A stretch of DNA of 64,000 nucleotides. It comes from Actinernus sp. WN-2022 (lineage: Eukaryota > Cnidaria > Anthozoa > Actiniaria > Actinernidae). The DNA lies in the NCBI GenBank assembly GCA_030867875.1, contig JAOWCC010001501.1:31640792-31704791 (forward strand). The letters run 5' to 3'. The notes below the pieces were generated by a model. That model saw nothing but the letters and a program-made list of their open reading frames with translations. It was not told where the DNA came from and made no database searches. Positions 1 to 10,448 of this stretch are shown here, piece by piece (positions within the stretch are counted from its first letter, which is position 1; every line of letters begins with the position of its first letter). The translations under genes were made by a program, and so were the position numbers.

Positions 1-573
1 CATCACCATTATTACCAACATCACCATTATTACCACCATCGCCATTATTACCATTATTACCACCATCACCATTATTACCACCATTACCATTAATACCACC
101 ATTACCATTATTACCCCATTACCATTTACCACCATCACCATTATTACCAACATCACTATTATTACCACCATTATTACCATTATTACCACCATTATTACCA
201 TTATTACCACCATTACCATTAATACCACCATTACCATTATTACCACCATCACCATTATTACCAACATCACCATTATTACCACCATCACCATTATTACCAC
301 CATCACCATTATTACCATTATTACCACCATCACCATTATTACCACCATCACCATTATTACCACCATTACCATTATTACCACCATCACCATTATTACCACC
401 ATTACCATTATTACCACCATTACCATTATTACCACCATCACCATTATTACCAACATCACCATTATTACCACCATCACCATTATTACCATTATTACCACCA
501 TTACCATCATTACCATTATTACCATTATCACTACCACCATCACCATTATTACCACCATCACCATCATTACCAC
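1..573. repeat. Trinucleotide-based satellite (ACC/ATT/ATC repeats)
   Basis: Uninterrupted array of degenerate 9- to 18-bp units built from ACC, ATT and ATC triplets. It continues for about 40 bp on the far side of the element at 574-965, so one array was split by an insertion. The minus strand is open and would encode an Asn/Gly/Asp-rich polymer, which is a by-product of the triplet repeat. The array runs off the left edge of the window. Confidence 0.95.
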
Positions 574-965
574 CCGGCGTACTAAATCGATGAAACCAAT
601 AATCGATGACAATCGATGCCAATCAATATCAATCGATATTAATCAATCGATTGATATTGGAAATCGATGACTAATCGATGAAGGACATTTTTGTGACCTT
701 TCATCGATTGATACCCGATCATCGATTGTTATTGATTGCCGTAGAGTAATATCGATTGTCATCGATTAAGATCGATTGCTATCGGTTTTCAATTAAAACA
801 ATATTCAATGCCAATCGATACCAATCAGTGGATGAGTTTGTGTGACTATCGATTGATCATCGATTGACCGATACCAATCAATATCAATTAACTAATTTTC
901 ATTGATTGATATCGATTTATTAATTGGTTTCCGATGATCGATTTTCATAGATTTAGTATGCCGGG
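574..965. mobile_element. ATCGAT-rich non-autonomous DNA element, copy 1
   Basis: The element is packed with ATCGAT and close variants. It starts CCGGCGTACTAAATC and ends GATTTAGTATGCCGG, an inverted-repeat pair with one mismatch. The 8-bp sequence ATTACCAC precedes it (566-573) and follows it (966-973), consistent with a target-site duplication, although the target is itself repetitive. A longer copy lies at 56424-57038 with its own 8-bp flank. No transposase is encoded. The 8-bp duplication resembles hAT-type elements; superfamily placement is inference. Confidence 0.75.
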
Positions 966-1282
966 ATTACCACCATTACCATTATTACCATTATTATTAC
1001 CACCATGATATCCATAGTTACACACTTGACTTAAAGGGATACCCGAGTGAAAAACACATTGGGGCTCAAAAGAATCTTCAACATGTTCTTTGTTCAGAAA
1101 ATGTATTAAAATTTGATCAAAGGTTTTTAGTATTAAGAGCGAGCACCTCAAAGTTGGCCCCACGAAGACATGGGCGCCGCCATCTTTGTTTGCATTTACG
1201 GAAGTGACGTCACTTCGTCCCACCAGCGTTCTCACTCTCTCACTTATTAGGTGTTTTTAGGATGATAAACGCCTTAACTGTA

Positions 1283-3011
1283 CAGTACAGCTCAAAAAGA
1301 ATGCACCCGCAAGAAGTCCCGCAAGAACTTCTTGCGCCGCAAGAACCCGCAAGAAGTTAATAACCCGCTTTTTGCGGCTCACCCGCAAGAACACGCAAGA
1401 AGTTTAAGAAGTTGATAGCCCGCTTTTTGCGGCTCAGCCGCAAGAAAGCGCAAGAAGTAAAGAGTGGATAATCCGCTTTTTGCGGCTCAACTGCAAGACC
1501 ACGCACAAAGTTAAACAATACAAAAAGTTTCAAGTCCAAACTTCGAAACGCGAGTACAATGCACGCTCGATCGTGGTTTGTTTACAAGTGTATACGGCAA
1601 ATTTATTTAGAAAGACTTTCGGTAATATTTTTGAAAAACTTATTTTCAAAGACAGAGATGTATTTAACAATTTGCTTTGATTCGTTTATGGTAGTGTTTA
1701 TTAACTGTTTCTTTCGTTTTGCCAGGTTTCCCAGGTTTTGCAGTTCGATCCAACTGCTTTGATTTGCGCGTTTAGCGATTATTGAGTCGATCGCAATATG
1801 CAAATTACCACTTCTTTTTGACCTGTAAAATTTTGGGAAGACAGTCACTCACTATTCTACGAATTAAGGCGCATTTAGTTCAAAAGGATTCCACTTTCCC
1901 AGTAGAAGTTTTCTGGTAAGACTAAGAGTATAGTTTTACACGGTTTCATTGCCAACTTGGCTTCAGAAAGTGCAGCGATCACTCTCAGACTGACACGTTC
2001 ACGCCTGACTGATTTGCACGTGGAGAAATTCAGACGGCAAGAACTTGAGATTTTAATTTCGAAAATATGCCTTATATTAGGACTGCGAACATTTGCAATG
2101 ATTTGAGCCGAAACCTTGAGCAACACAGGGATGTGCTATAAATGTGAAACTACAGACGCTAAAGTTTATTTGATGTTATGCTTTGCACGGCAAACTATAA
2201 AGCTGGCCTCGCAACACCGGTATTTATAACGGGAACTGAAGCGATCGAGCGGCCGTTGTTTGTTATTATTTTGTGCCGAAAGCTCAGGCTTCCATATTAC
2301 ATTTTAAGTAACGATTTTCAGTAAGGTTATCAGAATATATGGGAGGATGCGTTATAAGCGAGCTGTGAAGCAGCAAGGAGGTAAGTGCTTTCGCCGATAT
2401 ACACAAACGGCGGTGATAAATATTATAAAGAAGTGTGAAAGGCGAAAATATTTTGGGCTGCTGTCTCGGAGTTTTTACGTTTAATATTTCTGAAGTGTTT
2501 GTCTTATTTAATAGTCAGCTGAACACATGAGCGGCGGTGGGATTCAATAAAGAACACAACTCTTATTAGGGCCATTTGTCATATAATCAACCAAGCTATT
2601 ATTAGCGAAAAGTTGCACTTGGATTTAAGATGTGAAATTTCACTTCCAAAATGCGATAAATTTGCTGCATAGTTTGTGTTTGTTGTTCTAATATATTTCT
2701 TTAGTACTTTAATTTGATGTTTCCCGCAGAACGTGAACCTCAGTCTGCAAAATGTAACTTAATTGTTTCTTTCCAGTCGAAGGGACGACTTCGCCTTAAT
2801 AAGTAAGAGAGTTTCAACCCGTTTGAATTTAAAGTTGAAGTTCTTGCGGTTGAAGTTCTTGCGGTTCTAACTTCTTGCGTTTAAGACGTTCTTGCGGGTC
2901 TAACTTCTTGCGGTTGATAATTAATTATAAGCGCAAAAAGAAGCGCAATAATCAACTTCTTGCGTCCGCAAAAAGAAGTTCTTGCGCGTGCATTCTTTTT
3001 GAGCTGTACTG
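1283..3011. mobile_element. Mariner-type non-autonomous element with TA duplications
   Basis: Perfect terminal inverted repeats start CAGTACAGCTC at 1283 and end GAGCTGTACTG at 3011, flanked by TA on both sides (1281-1282 and 3012-3013). CAGT ends and a TA target are typical of Tc1/mariner elements. Inside each end a short motif (CGCAAGAAGTTCTTGCGG and relatives) is repeated many times in opposite orientations at 1305-1500 and 2830-2985. Only short unrelated open frames are present and no DDE transposase was found, so it would need a transposase supplied in trans. Confidence 0.85.
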
Positions 3012-3068
3012 TACCTCACATACATTGTAGTTCTTATACTTATTCAGAGGCGAGGCGAGGCGCTCAAC

Positions 3069-4343
3069 ATGGCAGCCACCGGGAGTCTCGGCTCTCTGAT
3101 TTTTATTAATTTTCTTGTTCTATTCTGCCGCTTGGCCTTTCAAGACCCAGACAAACAGTTTCCTAGAGGTGCTTTTGATCCACCGGGGGCCAATTCAAGA
3201 CCTCAAGTATGTTATGAGTCTGTTATCGGACATAATGTATTTCCCAACCATGGCGGCAAATTTACAATCACTTTGGCTAAGAGTGGATTCAACAAGACGC
3301 GTCTCAGCGTCTCAAAATGGAACAAACACGGCCAGACGTCCCTCCTCGTTGCTGGACACGATCCCCCTGTGGACATAACAATATTTGTGGACATATCCCG
3401 AAACCCTGGACCTGATTCTTTACTTTCGAACTCATTGATTTCGAACGCTGCTTCGGTCGTGAATTTGCATGTTCGCTCAACCACCACAATCTACACAAGA
3501 AATGAGTTGTTTAGACTCCGCCGCGTTTCTAATACTTCTCTACCTGGTCCAGTACTCGCTGATCTGAAAAATGCTGGTATTCTACGGTATAGAGGAAAAC
3601 AAGCTGGTCGCAGGAACATTTCAACGAACATTCCAACGATTATTTCAAATAGAGCGAACTGTGATGCTTCGACAAGTCTCGCCTCGTTGCGCACCGGTGT
3701 TGACAGAAGCAATTTGATTCCTATCCCGTTACAGGCTCCAAAGGAATCTATTCAACGTCGTCAGCTCTCTAATTTTGCTCTTATCAATGCCAGGTCCATA
3801 CGAAACAAGACCCTTATGCTGAATGATTATATTATTGAACAGGATGTTGACATTTTAGCGATTACTGAAACCTGGCTTCACGACAATGATTTTGATGATT
3901 TCTTTTGCCTCGACATCTGCCCTGCCGGGTATAGACTCTTTCACGATCCCAGGACTACTTCTGAAGGCGGCGGCGTTGCTCTCCTGGTTAGAAAACAACT
4001 CAAAGTAATCAAACAACAACTGGCTGACTACAGGAGTTTCGAGGCTTACGAAGCGCTTCTGAAATCGCCTGGAAGTCACAATTTGAGACTGGTTAATATT
4101 TATCGCCCTCCTCCGTCTGTTACAAATCGACTAAGCGTTGCCCTGTTTCTTGATGAATTCTCTACATATCTCGAGCACTTAACGCTGGTTCCTGGACTTT
4201 TACTAATAACTGGTGACTTCAATTTTCACGTAGATCGACCAAATGACTCAGACGCAAGACGATTTATGGGTATTTTGGACTCTTTTGATCTGACGCAACA
4301 TGTTGTTGACCTACCCACCGCGATGGCCACACCCTTGATTTGA
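3069..4343 (+). CDS. LINE N-terminal region with AP endonuclease domain (frameshifted end)
   Basis: Encodes about 424 residues. The first roughly 230 have no recognised motif. From about residue 237 the apurinic/apyrimidinic endonuclease fold is clear: LINARSIRNK, then ITETWL (catalytic Glu), EGGGVALLVRK, and TGDFNFHVD near the end. This domain nicks target DNA to prime reverse transcription. The frame closes shortly after the THRDGH-equivalent region. The expected continuation, including TLDLIITR, is read in another phase and carries on in the next frame, so a small indel at about 4310-4325 broke one long ORF. The ATG at 3069 is the first in frame, but its use is uncertain. Confidence 0.85.
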   Translation: MAATGSLGSLIFINFLVLFCRLAFQDPDKQFPRGAFDPPGANSRPQVCYESVIGHNVFPNHGGKFTITLAKSGFNKTRLSVSKWNKHGQTSLLVAGHDPPVDITIFVDISRNPGPDSLLSNSLISNAASVVNLHVRSTTTIYTRNELFRLRRVSNTSLPGPVLADLKNAGILRYRGKQAGRRNISTNIPTIISNRANCDASTSLASLRTGVDRSNLIPIPLQAPKESIQRRQLSNFALINARSIRNKTLMLNDYIIEQDVDILAITETWLHDNDFDDFFCLDICPAGYRLFHDPRTTSEGGGVALLVRKQLKVIKQQLADYRSFEAYEALLKSPGSHNLRLVNIYRPPPSVTNRLSVALFLDEFSTYLEHLTLVPGLLLITGDFNFHVDRPNDSDARRFMGILDSFDLTQHVVDLPTAMATPLI

Positions 4344-6634
4344 TCATCACGAGGGTTAACGAGGAAGGCCTGGTCTCGAACTGCTGTGTGCGTCAACGCA
4401 TTTCAGATCATTTTGCAGTACATTGTGACTTGCACTTTGAAAAACCTCCGCTTCAAAGGAAGGAAATAAATTTTCGCAAGATTCGCTCGATTGATTTTGT
4501 TGAGTTTCGTCGCGAACTTGGATGCTCAAGCTTAGTATCGGATCCCTCTAACGACCTGGATGTACTTGTTGAACAATACAACACCACTCTGAAGTCATTG
4601 CTCGACGCGCACGCCCCTCTGAAGACGAGAACAGTTACCATGCGTCCCTACTCTCCATGGTATACAGAGGAGATCACATCTGAAAAAAAGAAAAGGAGAT
4701 CCCTTGAACGGCGCTGGAGGTCGTCACGCCTGCCTGAGGATTATCACAGCTATGTTATTCAGTGTGATGTTGTACACAGCCTGCTCAGGACATCCAAGAT
4801 TTCTCACTACCGTGATGTTATCGATAGTTCTAAGCACGATCAAAGAGTGTTATTTCAGACGGTTGACAAGCTTCTACATACTAAGTCTGAGGCTTGTTAC
4901 CCTTCATCCTATTCTGACTACACCCTTGCAAATAAGTTTGCTGACTTTTTCACTGAGAAAATCGTTACCCTACGAAGTTCACTAGACTCTTCTGCTACCT
5001 CTGGGCCCCCCTCTACTGTTATTGATGATTCACCTCCTGCAAGTTGTATGCTGTCTAGTTTCAAGATCGTTACTGAAGAGCAGCTATCCAGTCTTGTTGG
5101 TTCTTCAAAAGTCAAGTCATGTGCTCTGGATCCAGTTCCAGCCTCTGTTCTGAAAGAGTGCTTGTCGGTTCTACTCCCGGCTATGGCGAAAATCGTAAAC
5201 TGCTCCATTGACACTGCTGTGATGCCAGACGGTTTTAAGCTAGCTCTTTTAAATCCACGGCTTAAAAAACCACGCCTTGATTTTGAAGTTTATGCTAATT
5301 TTAGGCCTATTTCAAATTTAATTTTTATTTCGAAACTTACGGAAAAAGTCGTCGCTGTGCAGCTTGCTGACTACATTATAGATAACAATCTAGATGAGAT
5401 TTTCCAGTCTGCATATAAACAGCTTCATAGTACAGAGACAGCTCTAGTTAGAGTAAACAATGACATTCTTGTAGCCTTAGACAACCATCAGTCCGTTATA
5501 CTGCTACTTTTAGATTTATCGGCTGCGTTTGATACTATAGACCATGACATTTTGCTTAACAGACTAAGTTATCGTTTTGGTATCTGTGGCTCGGCCCTCT
5601 CCTGGTTTAGATCGTATCTCAGTAATAGATTTCAGTTTGTTAATATTAGAGGGGAGAAGTCTTCACACCGGCCACTGGTTTGCGGGGTGCCTCAAGGCTC
5701 TGTCCTGGGCCCTATTTTATATCTGCTATATACTTCGCCGCTTGGGGATATCGTGAGGAGGTATAACATGGGTTTTCACTTTTATGCGGATGATACCCAG
5801 TTGTACCTGTCCTTTGATTCCCGAAGTGGCGAAGGGCAAGCATCAGCCGTTGGTCTAATAGAGGCCTGTGCGACTGAAATAGATGACTGGATGAGGGCAA
5901 ACAAACTAAAGCTTAATAGTGACAAGTCCGAACTTCTTATTATAAGTTCGAAGTACCGCCCTCGTCCTTTACTTAATTCTATCTCGATCAATGATAACGT
6001 AGTTCAGCCCTCAACGTCAGCTAGGAATCTAGGTTTTATAATGGACAATAGTCTAACTCTCGAAAAACATGTTAACTCTATTACCAAATCAGCTTTCTTT
6101 CACATCAGGAGGATTGCTAAAATTAGGGATTATCTCTCCGAGGACTCTACTGAAGCTCTTGTACATGCATTTATAACTTGTAGATTGGATAATGGTAACG
6201 CACTTCTGTATAGTCTGCCAAAATATCTTACGCAGAGACTGCAATCCGTTCAAAATTGTGCCGCCCGGCTTGTATCGCGCAAGTCGAGGTATGCTCGTGC
6301 TATGCCGCTACTGATGGAGCTCCATTGGCTGCCAGTAGAAAAACGGATTGTTTTTAAGTTATTATTATTAGTTTTTAAATCCCTTAACAATTTAGCACCT
6401 CTTTACATTAGTAGTTTATTGAATTCATATCATCCCTGTCGTAGTCTTAGATCAGCTGGCAAATGCCTTCTGGTCGCCCCGAGGTCTAACCAAAAGACCT
6501 ATGATGACAGGGCATTCTCGGTGGCTGCGCCGAGGCTGTGGAACGCTCTGCCCATTCAAATAAGGACAAGCAATACCCTTACCATTTTTAAATCTAGTCT
6601 TAAGACTTATCTTTTTAAACAAACATTTTTATAA
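4340..6634 (+). CDS. LINE reverse transcriptase ORF
   Basis: Encodes about 764 residues continuing the LINE polyprotein. The start begins with the end of the endonuclease domain (SDHFAVHCDL). Reverse-transcriptase blocks follow in order: NFRPISNL, LLLDLSAAFDTIDHD (motif A, about residue 391), GVPQGSVLGP (motif B, about 449) and FYADDTQLYL (motif C with catalytic ADD, about 482). The C-terminal part shows the CR1/L2-type block around LQSVQNCAARLV, HWLPV and RLWNALP. No internal stops are present, so apart from the frameshift shared with the upstream frame this copy is young. The ATG at 4340 lies at the shift and is probably not a true start. Confidence 0.9.
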   Translation: MIITRVNEEGLVSNCCVRQRISDHFAVHCDLHFEKPPLQRKEINFRKIRSIDFVEFRRELGCSSLVSDPSNDLDVLVEQYNTTLKSLLDAHAPLKTRTVTMRPYSPWYTEEITSEKKKRRSLERRWRSSRLPEDYHSYVIQCDVVHSLLRTSKISHYRDVIDSSKHDQRVLFQTVDKLLHTKSEACYPSSYSDYTLANKFADFFTEKIVTLRSSLDSSATSGPPSTVIDDSPPASCMLSSFKIVTEEQLSSLVGSSKVKSCALDPVPASVLKECLSVLLPAMAKIVNCSIDTAVMPDGFKLALLNPRLKKPRLDFEVYANFRPISNLIFISKLTEKVVAVQLADYIIDNNLDEIFQSAYKQLHSTETALVRVNNDILVALDNHQSVILLLLDLSAAFDTIDHDILLNRLSYRFGICGSALSWFRSYLSNRFQFVNIRGEKSSHRPLVCGVPQGSVLGPILYLLYTSPLGDIVRRYNMGFHFYADDTQLYLSFDSRSGEGQASAVGLIEACATEIDDWMRANKLKLNSDKSELLIISSKYRPRPLLNSISINDNVVQPSTSARNLGFIMDNSLTLEKHVNSITKSAFFHIRRIAKIRDYLSEDSTEALVHAFITCRLDNGNALLYSLPKYLTQRLQSVQNCAARLVSRKSRYARAMPLLMELHWLPVEKRIVFKLLLLVFKSLNNLAPLYISSLLNSYHPCRSLRSAGKCLLVAPRSNQKTYDDRAFSVAAPRLWNALPIQIRTSNTLTIFKSSLKTYLFKQTFL

Positions 6635-7183
6635 TTATTATTTTATACTTTTAACTGTAGTATTGTAAAGCGCCATAGTGCAGTTAGTGGATATGGCGCT
6701 ATATAAATTTCTTATTATTATTATTATTATTAAGTCACTCGAGTCTTTTAAACCATGTTGTTTTGCTGTTATTAAATGGCAGTTACGAGACCTTGTTGTT
6801 CGTCTGATAATTTCTCGCCTTCCCAATGCTTTTCTTCCTCCTCCCAGTCTTCTGAACTTTTCTCATAATGTCGTCTTCATCATAATTCCGGTTTCTGTAA
6901 GAATTCCTCTGCAATCTCGATGAAAATATATCCACTTTAATTCCGAGCGTGTGAAAATCATACAAAGACAAGTAGCCGCGATACGCTGGTGGGACGAAGT
7001 GACGTCACTTCCGTAAATGCAAACAAAGATGGCGGCGCCCATGTCTTCGCGGGGCCAACTTTGAGGTGCTCGTTCTTAATACTAAAAACGTTTGATCACA
7101 TTTTAATACATTTTCTGAACAAAGAACATGTTGAAGATTCTTTTGAGCCCCAATGTGTTTTTCACTCGGGTATCCCTTTAAGT

Positions 7184-8228
7184 ACTTACTTATAAAGTAT
7201 TTACATAACGGACCAAGCCCCTAACATCCATAATAAGTAATATAATTATGCATACATGTACATGTATATGTATATATATAACTGATGTGAAATTAATACA
7301 TCCGGGATGAATAAATACACTTGAATATATAACTGGACTTCACTAGTAGTTATTTATATACATGTAGTAAATTGTCATAAAATTAAACACTGAACTGTTT
7401 GTGAGCCAGAACCACAATGAACTGACTCTGTCTCTTGACAGTTTATATAACCCTAATTATCATAACACTGGCTCTCCAGGCCCTCTCGTCCACATACATG
7501 TAGGAACTTATTTCTCTTTGCACTACCAATTCATTGCATTCCTTGTCCATTACAAGAGAAATACAGTTTATAAGGGAGAATTTAGAACTTGATCGAAAGT
7601 TGAACTTATGCTGTTCTTCCACGGACCCCTTCAATTACAATACAGACTTTATTCGATCCTTTCCTAAGGTTTTTTTCAGGTCTAATTTACAAATTACATG
7701 CTACAAAAATCATGAAATTGCAACATTGATTGTGTAATAGATTAGTTATCTAATTGAAAGGTATATATTATCTTATTTAACAAAATTAAATTCCAAAGAT
7801 AATAGTGGATCGGATTGCCCATGCGGACCAAAGACCTGTGCGAGCGGTAACCGTAGATATAGGATGAGAGCAAAATTTGGCTAACTTCCGGTTTCCCTTG
7901 CGCCTCAACCCTGATGCGCGGCAAGCAATGTCCCTGAAAAATTGCTGCACCTGCTTGCACACTGTTGAAACCAGGCGGCCCGGATCGAAACCTTGGCCAG
8001 TAGCTATTGATAATTTGTATTCATTTTCTGTTATCTTCTTTTTTCCTCTAAACCTTTTGCACTGATGTCCCTTGATTCCACCAGTTATATTGGTGTTTTT
8101 ATCTTTCTTTTCTTATATAATTTATGTTTTTGGGGAGTTGTTACCTCAGTTCATATAATTGGAGCTTTTAGTCTCAATATATTACATGTTTCTATAAAAT
8201 GGTCAATGATAAAGATAAAAATACTTAC
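7184..8228. other. DYM intron sequence without a recognised gene
   Basis: AT-rich DNA downstream of the last visible DYM exon on the minus strand. I looked for the next dymeclin exon, which should encode the conserved hydrophobic stretch after the GWF end of exon 7, and did not see it. It probably lies left of this window. No other coding signal or clear repeat boundary was found. Confidence 0.5.
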
Positions 8229-8332
8229 CAAACCATCCTGAGTTATTGTTTGTTGCAAGGCCTGGAGGAGTATGCATTTGCTTTACAAAGTTCTGGAGTA
8301 GTGCATGCACTGCAGCACTGGATCGCGAGAGA
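8229..8332 (-). CDS. DYM: Dymeclin exon 7
   Basis: Minus-strand exon preceded by the acceptor CTGTTCAG and followed by the donor GTAAGTAT. Its first base completes a Cys codon begun by exon 6 (TG+T), giving MRGKC followed by LSRSSAAVHALLQNFVKQ. This aligns with the human dymeclin segment MRGPC...LLYNFIRQ. It ends in GWF plus one base (phase 1). The next exon is not visible in the window. Confidence 0.85.
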
Positions 8333-8569
8333 CTGAACAGCAAAGTGTAAAATCCATAAAGTTAACACTTATAATATAATATTTTAAAATGTATTTATTT
8401 TTAAAATCACATGACAAGTTGTTGGTCGGGAAAATCATTTTTTGATGGTCTCTCAAAACAGCTATTTTAGCAGTAATATTCATGTACCCTCCTCGCAAAT
8501 TAAGGAGTTTGATTGCACTACAAAAAAAGGAAAAGTTGTCTCTATTGTTTTTGCAGCATTCGACAAGTT

Positions 8570-9085
8570 ATACACCGGTCCTACGTATCATGTACACCAA
8601 CACATTGTGTACACCAAGGCATCATGTACACCAACAATGTATCGTGTACAGCAACAACATATCATTTACACCAACAACATATCATGTACACCAACAACGT
8701 ATCATGTACACCAACGTATCATGTACACCAACGTATTGCGCATACCAATGTATGTGTACACCAACATATCGTGTACACCAACGTATCGTGTACACCAACG
8801 TATCGTGTACACCAACGTATTGTGTACACCAACGTATCGTGTACACCAACGTATCGTGTACACCAACATACCAATGTATCGTGTACACCAACGTATAGTG
8901 TACTGTCACCAACATATTGTATACACCAATGACGTATTGTGTACACCAACAAGTACAACGTATCGTGTACACCAACGACGTATCGTGTAGACCAACAACA
9001 TATTGTGTACACCAACAACATATTGTGTACACCAACAACATATCATGTACACCAACGACATAATTATCATGTACACCAACGTATC
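8570..9085. repeat. Minisatellite of ~17-bp GTACACCAACGTATCGT units
   Basis: Tandem array of about 17-bp units, mixed with longer variants carrying AACAACATATC. It ends about 35 bp before the donor side of DYM exon 6, so it lies in the intron between exons 6 and 7. Both strands are partly open and give Tyr/Thr/His-rich frames, which are artefacts of the repeat. The units vary and have no unique spacers, so this is not a CRISPR array. Confidence 0.95.
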
Positions 9086-9118
9086 GTGTACTTGTGAAGT
9101 TACATCACCAATGCTCAC

Positions 9119-9244
9119 CATTTGCCTCTCATTATGCTGTGATAAAAAATACTACTGCTGGATCCACTTGGGTCGAACATCTCAATGGACAGCAATACCA
9201 GTACACAGTTAATGGTCTCTACATGAAGGGCATACGTGTCTTCA
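9119..9244 (-). CDS. DYM: Dymeclin exon 6
   Basis: Acceptor ATGTTTCCAG and donor GTGAGCAT bound 126 nt on the minus strand. The first base completes the split Ser codon of exon 5. The product reads EDTYALHVETINCVLVLLS and continues to IMRGKC across the next junction, matching the dymeclin block with ISVEAIS...LSCQLF in human. Hydrophobic helices here fit the helical-repeat nature of dymeclin, a peripheral Golgi protein. Confidence 0.9.
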
Positions 9245-9331
9245 CTGGAAACATGTGGAGAAAATCACATTAAATGACAATAAATGTGCATGATAATATT
9301 GTTGATAATACAACTAGTAACAAGTCTTCAC

Positions 9332-9395
9332 CTGACAGGAACGTCGATCAGTATGTCCAATAAGCCACACAGAGCCTCCTCGGTTATGCCACAAT
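9332..9395 (-). CDS. DYM: Dymeclin exon 5
   Basis: A 64-nt exon with acceptor TTTGTCTTCAG and donor GTGAAG. It joins exon 4 in phase (G+AT gives Asp) and reads CGITEEALCGLLDILIDVPV, matching the human LLEELLCCLMQLITDIP segment. It ends with two bases of a Ser codon completed by exon 6. Confidence 0.9.
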
Positions 9396-9599
9396 CTGAA
9401 GACAAAAAACAATCCTAGCAATTCATTAAATGTGTCAATACTATTATTACTGTCTCAGGATCCAAATTTTTCTTTGATTTAAAAATGTTATCCAGTTTCT
9501 GTTGAAATTATTTGCTGATGAAGTGTTCCACATTAACGTCTCTCAAAGTTTGGAGTCTACTTTTTCTGTTGATTTCCATTTTAAGGAAGTGTTCATTAT

Positions 9600-9740
9600 T
9601 TATGGTTTGGGGGGGGTCGGTTAAATCATGGGGGGGGGGGTAAAAAAATGTTTTAAGTGCTTTTGTAGGGGGGTCATCAAAGATTTTACCTACTCCTTGG
9701 GGGGGTCATCACAGTTTTGACGTTCCTGTCATGTAAAATG
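9600..9740. repeat. G-rich short repeat tracts
   Basis: Several runs of 7 to 12 G residues spaced by short AT-rich pieces, with GGGGGGGTCATCA occurring more than once. No coding potential. The tracts could form G-quadruplexes on the plus strand, which is inference. Confidence 0.5.
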
Positions 9741-10069
9741 TAATGAAATTGTTGTTGTAATGCTAAGCCAATGTTTAGTCTCAAGAACACAGGAAACCAG
9801 TGTTTTAGAGAGCAGTAAAATCTCAAAAATTTCGGCTCGGGCCTTTAGACCTCGCAATATTTAGACACAGTCTGCTTTGTTTCCTTGATACACAGGATGG
9901 TATTCTCTAAGCTCATGATCAAAAGCACATCCCCATACGACAGATATAATGAATTGGCATCCAGGAGACTAGTTATGCCAATGCTGAGCTCTTTTTCATT
10001 TGTTTAGTTATAGTTATTTATTTATTTGAGACTACGGAACAATTAATGATATGATGCACTAGAATGCAG

Positions 10070-10395
10070 TATGATGCACAAATTAAAGTCCTTGGGCAGG
10101 GACGTTTATAAGCCATTGGCCTTGTCTCCTTCTACTTCTAATCAGTATTTGAATGGGACGTGAAAGAACCGGTTGTACTACTCGAAAAAGAGCAGGGGAT
10201 TGTCACCCAGTACAGCAGCCTGGCCATTGCACTAACCACACTCAACATTGTAAACTGCGTGGCAGCTATTAGCACCGTGAAGCAGTCCAAAATAATTCAC
10301 TGACGGGATATGTCAGTCATATGTAAAGCGCCATGAAACTGTGGTTGATATGGCGCTATATAAATGTGGCCATTATTATTATTATTATTAATACA
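10070..10395 (+). mobile_element. 3' end of an L2/CR1-like LINE
   Basis: Ends with the same signature as the LINE at 3015-6735: AAAGCGCCAT, ATGGCGCTATATAAAT, then an (ATT)n tail at 10373-10390. Upstream sequence resembles a LINE 3' UTR, but no reverse-transcriptase coding is left. This is a 5'-truncated insertion in DYM intron 4. Confidence 0.7.
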
Positions 10396-10448
10396 TGAGG
10401 TGCTATGCATTTCTAACGTAAATGCAATTGATGTACATTGATTGTTTT

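Larger units (their letters stand above)
3015..6735 (+). mobile_element. CR1/L2-like LINE, nearly full length
   Basis: Non-LTR retrotransposon with an endonuclease-coding part, a reverse-transcriptase part, a short 3' UTR containing GGCGCTATATAAAT, and a 3' (ATT)n tail. The same 3' end occurs at 10318-10390. The coding region is continuous apart from one frameshift near 4320. The 5' end is not sharply defined but must lie just after the mariner-type element ending at 3011. The element sits inside the TTAA-flanked composite. Confidence 0.9.
1035..7177. mobile_element. TTAA-flanked composite with ~195-bp terminal inverted repeats
   Basis: A sequence of about 195 bp at 1035-1230 reappears in inverse orientation at 6983-7177 with few differences. 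Both outer ends abut TTAA (1031-1034 and 7178-7181), the target preference of piggyBac-type elements, followed by AGGGATACCCG. The arms carry a perfect CRE-like TGACGTCA and an AAGATGGCGGC YY1-type motif, so they look like promoter DNA. The interior consists of a mariner-type element (1283-3011) and a LINE (about 3015-6735), which are later insertions. No piggyBac transposase is visible. Alternatively the arms are two solo copies in opposite orientation. Confidence 0.6.

Noticed and set aside
119..622. 167-codon Asn/Gly/Asp-rich open frame on the minus strand
   Set aside because: It is the translation of a triplet satellite plus the end of an ATCGAT element. No start context, no domain.
8442..9212. 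Overlapping Tyr/Thr/His- and Val/Trp/Cys-rich open frames on both strands
   Set aside because: All are products of the 17-bp minisatellite. A CRISPR array was also considered and rejected because units are contiguous and have no unique spacers.
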